DNA of 64,000 bases, taken from assembly GCF_030813435.1 (NCBI RefSeq), contig NZ_JAUSUG010000003.1, forward strand, positions 1 through 64,000, given 5' to 3'. Origin of the DNA: Evansella vedderi (GTDB lineage: Bacteria; Bacillota; Bacilli; Bacillales; Salisediminibacteriaceae). Positions 59,368 to 64,000 of the stretch are shown here, one piece after another. Both the position numbers and the translations under genes were made by a program. Each line of letters starts with the position of its first letter. Positions within the stretch are counted from its first letter, which is position 1. The notes beneath the pieces were generated by a model. The model worked only from the letters and a program-made list of their open reading frames with translations. It was not told the DNA's origin and did no database searches.

Positions 59368-59556
59368 CTATTCACCACTATCCACAAAATTACCTATGTT
59401 TCCATCCATTGACTTCTTTTCTAATGTTGTTTTTTCCCCATGTTTATGAAATTTACTAAAGGAATGTGCTTCCGTGAAATTATCCCTATACCTATTACTT
59501 AAAAAAGTAAAAACAGCTAACCCTAGAACTAGTGCTAAAAATTTAACGGTTCTCAC
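59368..59556 (-). CDS. Small single-pass membrane protein
   Basis: 62 residues: one N-terminal helix (about 4-20, VKFLALVLGLAVFTFL) and a basic, His-rich hydrophilic tail (SFSKFHKHGEK). It may be a cleaved signal peptide instead. GTG start with AAAGGG upstream. Function unknown. Confidence 0.5.
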   Translation of the reverse strand: MRTVKFLALVLGLAVFTFLSNRYRDNFTEAHSFSKFHKHGEKTTLEKKSMDGNIGNFVDSGE

Positions 59557-59804
59557 CCCTTTTAACCCTTTTTTTACTTATATGTGACACTTTTAAATGT
59601 ATGTGTATAATATAAGCAAAGAACAAATTAAATGAAAATATCAAGAGATTTTAACAAGAAATATAAAAAAGTAACTGTAAAAAATACCTCATTTCTCCTA
59701 CAATGAAAATATTAGACAGTGTGGAGATATAAATTATCGTTGCACCGTTCATTTTTTTATCAATTACGTACAAACTAAGAAAAAAAGGAGATTATATATT
59801 CATT

Positions 59805-60287
59805 ATGAGTTATTTCAAGCCTGATTTTTTGTTCGAGCATTTTTCCGATATTACAATGACATGGTTAGATAACAATAGAATAACCCATATTTTTTCTGAT
59901 TTGGACAGTACACTGGCAGCCCATAACCAACAAGGTTCCGTACAATTTGAAGAATGGTTAGATCGCCTCCACCAACACAATATTCAACTCGTTATCCTTT
60001 CCAATAACAGTCAAGGAAGAGTAGACAAGTTTACCGAACCATATGGAATTAAGGGGTATGGTATGGCCAATAAACCTGCAATTAGTAAAATTAAAGGGAT
60101 AATGAAAGAGGTAGGAGCAGTTCCTGAAACAAGTATATTTTTAGGTGATCAACTCTTTACAGATGTGTGGTGCGGGAAGCGTTTAGGGATGAAGACCGTC
60201 CTTGTACATCCCGTAGAACCGGAACACGAGCCTTGGAATGTATCAATCAAGCGAAAGTTTGAAACACTTATTAGAAACCGGTGGTAA
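59805..60287 (+). CDS. YqeG-like HAD-IIIA phosphatase
   Basis: 160 residues. HAD motif I HIFSDLDSTLAAHN (D-x-D), motif II VILSNNSQGR, motif III Lys in NKPAISKI, and FLGDQLFTDVWCGKRLGM with the metal Asp. Matches the YqeG family, possibly a phosphatidylglycerophosphatase-like enzyme. The housekeeping yqeG usually sits before yqeH-aroE; here the neighbour is a DUF3189 gene, so this looks like a paralog. RBS AAAAGGAGATTATATATTC. Confidence 0.85.
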   Translation: MSYFKPDFLFEHFSDITMTWLDNNRITHIFSDLDSTLAAHNQQGSVQFEEWLDRLHQHNIQLVILSNNSQGRVDKFTEPYGIKGYGMANKPAISKIKGIMKEVGAVPETSIFLGDQLFTDVWCGKRLGMKTVLVHPVEPEHEPWNVSIKRKFETLIRNRW

Positions 60288-60343
60288 TTTGTATCCATTT
60301 AACAATGGAAATATTGCCATTAAAAACTAATAGGAGGTTGCGA

Positions 60344-60868
60344 ATGATTTATATTTACAATTGCTATGCAGGTACCCATTCCTCTGCATTAGCAGCTGCT
60401 TATCATTTAAACAAACTTCCGAAAGACCGCCTTCCTACGAAGGAGGAAATATTAGGCATCGATATTTTCAACAAGCTGACACCCAAAGATATGGGAAGGA
60501 TAATTTATCACGGGATGGACGAAAATGGAGATAAGGTTTATACCTTCGGACGAAGCAACTCTAAAGTGGTAATGCCAGCATTGACGAACCTTCTTACGAT
60601 GATGAATGGCAATGAAAAACTGAAGGACAAGGTGATTTTCTCCAACGCTTCCCCTACTGTTCCATTGGCAATGACATTTGGTGGCCTTTTCTCAAGAAGG
60701 CTACATATTGATTTCATCGGAGTACCCCTCTTAGTAAAGGGGGCAAAGCAAACGTACGGAAATATTATCAGCCTGGTGGAACGGACAAAAAAGTTAGGGA
60801 AAACACAAATGAACCTCGTAGAAGTACTTGATAATAAAGACCTTGAAGTAAATAAAACATTTAGTTAG
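60344..60868 (+). CDS. DUF3189 family protein
   Basis: 174 residues: MIYIYNCYAGTHSSALAAAY, HYHGxDE-like IIYHGMDENGDKVYTFGRSN and VIFSNASPTVPLAMTFGGLF match DUF3189, found in spore-forming Firmicutes and of unknown function. ATG at 60344 with TAGGAGGTTGCG; an overlapping longer frame is discarded. Directly downstream of the YqeG-like gene (56 bp) and probably co-transcribed. Confidence 0.82.
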   Translation: MIYIYNCYAGTHSSALAAAYHLNKLPKDRLPTKEEILGIDIFNKLTPKDMGRIIYHGMDENGDKVYTFGRSNSKVVMPALTNLLTMMNGNEKLKDKVIFSNASPTVPLAMTFGGLFSRRLHIDFIGVPLLVKGAKQTYGNIISLVERTKKLGKTQMNLVEVLDNKDLEVNKTFS

Positions 60869-60871
60869 AAA

Positions 60872-60906
60872 GATGACCCAAAGGATCCCCTTTGGGTCAT
60901 TTTTGG
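60872..60906 (+). terminator. Terminator after YqeG-DUF3189 pair
   Basis: ATGACCCAAAGG with CCTTTGGGTCAT, 12-bp stem, then TTTTTGG. Confidence 0.8.
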
Positions 60907-60999
60907 TTTTTATTTTTGGAATAAATTAAAAATTAGTTCGTTAAGAAATAGTGGCTGTTTTCTAATAGATCATTGCTTTGATAATATGATTATTGCTCG

Positions 61000-61315
61000 A
61001 CTCCGTTACAGGCGGATCAATTACGCCTAAAGACAGCCCACGTCCTGCTTCTGCGATTACTCGACGCAAACTATTCAAGGAAGCATTCAGGTCCCGCTTG
61101 TGGGCAACGGCGTAATGTCACCGTCCTGGTTACGCGGGCAACGCTTTAGCCTCCTTCGTTCGCAAAAACAGCTCACTGCGGGGTCTTCAGCAGTTATACC
61201 TGTCTCTTCCTCTACAAGCATTGCTTCGTAGCGCATTCTTCGAGACAACTCGTAGCCAACTCTAGAAGCCCTGGCTCGTCGCTGGAGTCGCCGCCTCTCA
61301 CTCCTTCGAGATAAT
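61000..61315. repeat. Dispersed GC-rich repeat, copy H
   Basis: GACTCCGTTACAGGCGGATC, TGTCACCGTCCTGGTTACGC, GGGCAACGCTTTAGCCTCCT, CTGTCTCTTCCTCTACAAGC and CGAGACAACTCG, all shared with copies A and B. Long frames through it on both strands are composition artefacts. Confidence 0.7.
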
Positions 61316-61347
61316 TAAACAAAAATCTGTCGAAAAAAACCAAAAAG

Positions 61348-61506
61348 TTAACTGTTCTCACAATAGGGGCAAATGTCTCCAATGTTAATAAGGGAAATCG
61401 TACAACTGGGGCAATACCAAGCTCCACAGGTTTGGCATTCTCGACCATTGTCACGGATATGAGTAATTAAAACAGCAGGCTGACCACACTCCTTACAAAA
61501 ATCCAT
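61348..61506 (-). CDS. Small double zinc-ribbon protein, 52 aa
   Basis: Eight Cys in four CxxC pairs: DFCKECGQP, RECQTCGAW, YCPSCTIS, DICPYCENS. Two zinc sites are expected. GAGGGGG lies 7 nt before the ATG at 61506. The gene is hidden under a longer false frame. Such proteins in Bacillaceae are unassigned; binding of nucleic acid or another protein is possible. Confidence 0.7.
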   Translation of the reverse strand: MDFCKECGQPAVLITHIRDNGRECQTCGAWYCPSCTISLINIGDICPYCENS

Positions 61507-61692
61507 CAACATACCCCCTCGTTTATGTTTATTCCATCATATGCAGGGAAAAGGGCGAAATGTCACAAAGAAAAATAGACTAACTCAAAGGTATCACCTC
61601 ACCTGTTAAGTTTCTTTACTTGTATTAGAAAGTATAAGAATAGTTGAAATTTGGAACTTTACACTTAGGAATACTATTTAGGGGGATATTTG

Positions 61693-61950
61693 ATGACTAA
61701 TGAACAAGTGGAACAGTATATAAATAAAATAAAAGAAACAATAAACGAGGCTCAGAAGGAACTAGCTGAAGTTAAAATAGTAAGGGAAAATGACCCAACA
61801 GATTACAGCTACTTAATGCAGCAGTTGCAACAGTTGAACGAGGATATGGGAGATTATTTAGCGAATGCAACTCCAAAGCAGCGCGAGGATCTTTTGGAAG
61901 CTAGAGAGTATTTACACTATACCCAAGAAATAATGACTAGAGGGATATAG
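61693..61950 (+). CDS. DUF2524-like (YtzC family) protein
   Basis: 85 residues, all helical: QVEQYINKIKETINEAQKEL and NATPKQREDLLEAREYLHYT resemble the DUF2524/YtzC family of small Bacillaceae proteins. TAGGGGGATATTTG precedes the ATG; the preceding TTG is ignored. Role unknown. Confidence 0.7.
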   Translation: MTNEQVEQYINKIKETINEAQKELAEVKIVRENDPTDYSYLMQQLQQLNEDMGDYLANATPKQREDLLEAREYLHYTQEIMTRGI

Positions 61951-62133
61951 TATTAGTTAATCTTATTTAGTGAGCAAGAGGAGTTTGAAACGCCAACTTC
62001 TTCCATCACTCCATTCTCGCGTTTCAACAACCTCATCTTAAACCTCAATTCCTTAAAAAAACCTTCTCTCCCTTTTCATATGCAAAAGAATGTCGTACAA
62101 TATAGAACAGGTATAAGGGAGAGGTGATGTCTG

Positions 62134-62565
62134 ATGCCAAACGATCTATTTATGTGGTTTATCGTCCTTTGGTCCCTATTTATGACGGTGATCATTGGTA
62201 TCGGCGGCTATTTTATGTTTCGTAAATTTCTCAAAAAGCTGCCAAAGGAGGATGGGAAGTCCATACTTGACTGGCAGGAACATTATATTAATGAAACAAG
62301 ACATTTATGGACAGAGGAAAATAAAGCATTTTTGGACGAGCTCTTAGAGCCTGTTCCAGAGCTTTTTCGTGATGTTGCTAAAGGAAAGATTGCCGGCAAA
62401 ATTGGTGAGCTAGCTTTAGAAGAAAATGCAACGAGAATGACCGAGGACTTAATTATCAAAGGATATATTGCTGCCACACCTAAGCGAGATCATAAGTTTC
62501 TAAAGAAGAAGTTAAAAGAAAAAGAAATTGACATGAATCAATATGCTGCTTATTTCCAGCAATAG
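62134..62565 (+). CDS. DUF2621 family membrane protein
   Basis: 143 residues: an N-terminal helix (about 6-27, MWFIVLWSLFMTVIIGIGGY) and a cytoplasmic helical domain (DWQEHYINETRHLWTEENKA, VAKGKIAGKIGELALEENA, YIAATPKRDHKFL). Matches DUF2621 (YneK-like) proteins, which in B. subtilis lie next to the ccdA-ccdC genes, consistent with CcdC just downstream here. RBS GAGAGGTGATGTCTG. Confidence 0.82.
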   Translation: MPNDLFMWFIVLWSLFMTVIIGIGGYFMFRKFLKKLPKEDGKSILDWQEHYINETRHLWTEENKAFLDELLEPVPELFRDVAKGKIAGKIGELALEENATRMTEDLIIKGYIAATPKRDHKFLKKKLKEKEIDMNQYAAYFQQ

Positions 62566-62571
62566 TATGGT

Positions 62572-62640
62572 TTGGATACGCTACAGGCGGATGCTTTTCG
62601 CGGGCAATACTGGAGTCACCGCCTTCCGCTTCTCCAAGCT
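62572..62640. repeat. Dispersed GC-rich repeat, copy I (short form)
   Basis: GTTTGGATACGCTACAGGCG, GATGCTTTTCGCGGGCAATA, GAGTCACCGCCTTCCGCTTC then TCCAAGC: a compact copy with both ends. Confidence 0.7.
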
Positions 62641-62684
62641 TATTAAAAATCAACAAAGGTTCCGAAAAGAACCAATCAAAACAT

Positions 62685-62731
62685 AAAACCCAACACTCTA
62701 GGAGATCAACTCTCCCTTGGTGTTGGGTTTT
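62685..62731. terminator. Bidirectional terminator
   Basis: AAAACCCAACAC with GTGTTGGGTTTT, 12-bp perfect stem; the ccdC stop codon lies in the loop. Confidence 0.8.
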
Positions 62732-63230
62732 CTGATTGGAAGTTCCAATTAGCATTGGAATTCTGCTTTAGCTTAAATTCCTTTTCCACTTGCTTAAACT
62801 TGTATAGCATGGCCAATCGCCATGGGAGAATCATTCCAAACGCTAATACAAAAAACATTCCTGCTAATACTTCGTATTCAAAATGGATCCCCAAAATAGT
62901 TTTTGCCAATAAACGTACGGCCAATAATCCAAATAATATGAATGGGAATGCTTTTGACCGTTTCATATATATATTATTATCACGGATTTCAAAAGAGGAT
63001 AGTTTAATCAACAATATAGAAAATAATAGACCAACAGAAAATGCTTCAATAAGTTCAAGTGCTGAGGGTCTTACTGGTGGATATAGAAACATAAGAAAAC
63101 CTGTAGACATGGCTAAAGGTGGTATCATAATTTTTCTTACTGTTGCTGGTTTTTTCATTGCCTTCATTCTAATGAATAGGGCTAATAATGCCATCATTAC
63201 TGCTACAATACTTAAAAAAATGCCTATCAT
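62706..63230 (-). CDS. ccdC: CcdC family membrane protein
   Basis: 174 residues, about five helices: MIGIFLSIVAVMMALLALFI, KIMIPPLAMSTGFLMF, FSVGLLFSILLIKLSSFEIR, then two more before a charged tail. The PPLAMSTG and RSALELIEAFSVG region is typical of CcdC (YneJ), encoded with the cytochrome c biogenesis protein CcdA in B. subtilis; its role in the pathway is not defined. RBS GGAG 9 nt before ATG. Confidence 0.85.
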   Translation of the reverse strand: MIGIFLSIVAVMMALLALFIRMKAMKKPATVRKIMIPPLAMSTGFLMFLYPPVRPSALELIEAFSVGLLFSILLIKLSSFEIRDNNIYMKRSKAFPFILFGLLAVRLLAKTILGIHFEYEVLAGMFFVLAFGMILPWRLAMLYKFKQVEKEFKLKQNSNANWNFQSENPTPRES

Positions 63231-63310
63231 AGGGGTGCGCTCCTCTGTTTATCAACTTATGCAATAATTATAACACAATTGTGTTGTTAATTAATAAAAC
63301 ATAGGACAAA

Positions 63311-63925
63311 TTATATACTAAAAGGTGAAACCAAAAGATGAATGAACACCATTCCTATTAATAAAACGGCTGTCCTTGCATACTTTACCTTAGGAGAAAC
63401 TAGAAAAATGCTAACTCCCAATAGCAATAAATAAAGCCAAGTCATATATACATTTACAGGGTGGTAAACAGTATTTTCTACTGTAAAACCGAAAGAAAAA
63501 GGAGTTGGCGCCCCATAAGCTTTAACGCACAGGGAATAAAAAAGCAACATAGATACCGTTCCAAATAATAAACTATCCCAGCAGTGGTAAGGCCATTTTT
63601 TTCGATAACCTTGAAAAATTAAATACAAAAAACCAATGCCTATAGCCCCATAAGAAGCATAAGGACCACCTGCAAAATAAAGAATATTTCTCAAATCCAA
63701 TAACAAACTTGGCTCCAATAGAAACGGCCAAAATTTATAGAAAATAACTCCAATAACAATTCCCATTAACACAGAATCTAAGAACTCTTCCCTTACATTT
63801 ACTTTTAAACGTTTTAAATAGTAATGAATAATAGCATATCCAAAAGCGGTCCCTAGCAAGAAAAATAACATTTCCATAGTGACTGTTAAGGGGCCAAATG
63901 AAAATGTATGTAATGGTTCAAGCAT
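63311..63925 (-). CDS. Lgt-like seven-TM membrane protein
   Basis: 204 residues, seven hydrophobic helices. EMLFFLLGTAFGYAIIHYYL, AGGPYASYGAIGIGFLYLIF and KAYGAPTPFSF, YHPVNVYMTW follow the topology of prolipoprotein diacylglyceryl transferase (GGxxxxGxxxG, then YG-x-PT and HP-x-x-x-Y), but the catalytic R-x-GNF-x-N-x-E stretch is absent, so it is probably a non-transferase relative. Its ATG overlaps the stop of the preceding gene (TAATG). Close to a thioredoxin-like gene and ccdC, a role in envelope redox or lipid handling is possible. Confidence 0.6.
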   Translation of the reverse strand: MLEPLHTFSFGPLTVTMEMLFFLLGTAFGYAIIHYYLKRLKVNVREEFLDSVLMGIVIGVIFYKFWPFLLEPSLLLDLRNILYFAGGPYASYGAIGIGFLYLIFQGYRKKWPYHCWDSLLFGTVSMLLFYSLCVKAYGAPTPFSFGFTVENTVYHPVNVYMTWLYLLLLGVSIFLVSPKVKYARTAVLLIGMVFIHLLVSPFSI

Positions 63926-64000
63926 TACTCGCTCCCCCTTCCAAGCTGGCTGATGGTCTGTGTAATTTCTTGATATGTTAGAGCCCCGACCTTACGATGG
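63925..64000 (-). CDS. C-terminal end of a probable thioredoxin-family protein (cut by window edge)
   Basis: 25 codons: HRKVGALTYQEITQTISQLG and RGSE before the stop. The pattern G-x-L-T-x-x-E-I-x-x-x-I is the last strand and helix of TlpA/ResA-like thiol-disulfide oxidoreductases. Too short to be sure. Translationally coupled to the Lgt-like gene. Confidence 0.45.
   Translation of the reverse strand, partial: HRKVGALTYQEITQTISQLGRGSE

Noticed and set aside
61212-61454. 80-residue minus-strand frame
   Set aside because: It runs through the dispersed repeat and covers the zinc-ribbon gene in another frame; no RBS and repeat-derived composition.
62755-63267. 170-residue plus-strand frame
   Set aside because: Complete antisense shadow of ccdC, whose RBS and family features are clear.
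1-64000. Prophage, conjugative element, biosynthetic cluster, tRNA or rRNA genes
   Set aside because: No structural phage genes, integrase, relaxase, large synthase or cloverleaf sequence was seen on either strand.

Overview
The window is chromosomal DNA of a low-GC, endospore-forming member of the Bacillaceae. The signs are AGGAGG-type ribosome binding sites with many TTG and GTG starts, a CotF-like coat gene, GerP-like and Hsp20-like spore genes, FosB, an Opu-type osmolyte importer beside GbsA, and dispersed intergenic repeats of the kind common in this family. Genus cannot be fixed from sequence alone. I saw no rRNA, tRNA, prophage, CRISPR array or origin.

Layout. 1-15.6 kb is an accessory patchwork: the start of a transposase gene, small hypotheticals, acetyltransferases, lipoproteins, a CotF-like protein, an FbpA-like protein, a subtilase, a worn TnpB/IS605-type element and several broken genes. 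15.8-24 kb holds a CysJ-like reductase lacking its FMN domain, a phosphatase, FosB, and a chemoreceptor/STAS pair preceded by a cyclic-di-GMP-I riboswitch, followed by an SgrR-like regulator divergent from an MFS exporter. 24-29.4 kb is a Nudix/GrpB/acetyltransferase operon in which the Nudix gene has an in-frame amber codon, and an ECF sigma/membrane protein/ABC operon in which one deletion appears to have removed sigma region 4 and the next gene's start. 29.6-35.9 kb carries an opuA-type importer and an amidohydrolase-Rieske-GbsA operon on the same strand. 36.6-41.9 kb is a two-component/ABC detoxification-type module with shared GTGAC/GTCAC operator motifs. 41.9-42.3 kb is an undeclared type I toxin-antitoxin locus resembling TxpA/RatA. 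42.5-53 kb is mostly housekeeping or solitary genes: malic enzyme, hemerythrin-like protein, Nudix protein, prolyl oligopeptidase, MFS exporter and Asn/Gln-rich small proteins.

53.3-58.9 kb is the most distinctive region. A LuxR/GerE-type regulator sits behind a second cyclic-di-GMP-I riboswitch. Next to it are a gene with a GerPC-like motif, five genes carrying six copies of one small GerPA/GerPF-like domain on both strands, and two proteins with a disordered linker and an Hsp20-like domain, at least two of the promoters resembling sigma-K sites. I infer a divergent spore-surface or germinant-permeability cluster. 59-64 kb contains DUF1292, YqeG-like, DUF3189, zinc-ribbon, DUF2524 and DUF2621 proteins, then CcdC, an Lgt-like membrane protein and the end of a probable thioredoxin-family gene.

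A theme of the window is gene decay. At least nine genes are truncated, frameshifted or stopped, several with both neighbours broken at one junction, and compact repeats lie beside some of them. Starts given here were moved from the longest open frame wherever a ribosome binding site clearly favoured an internal codon.
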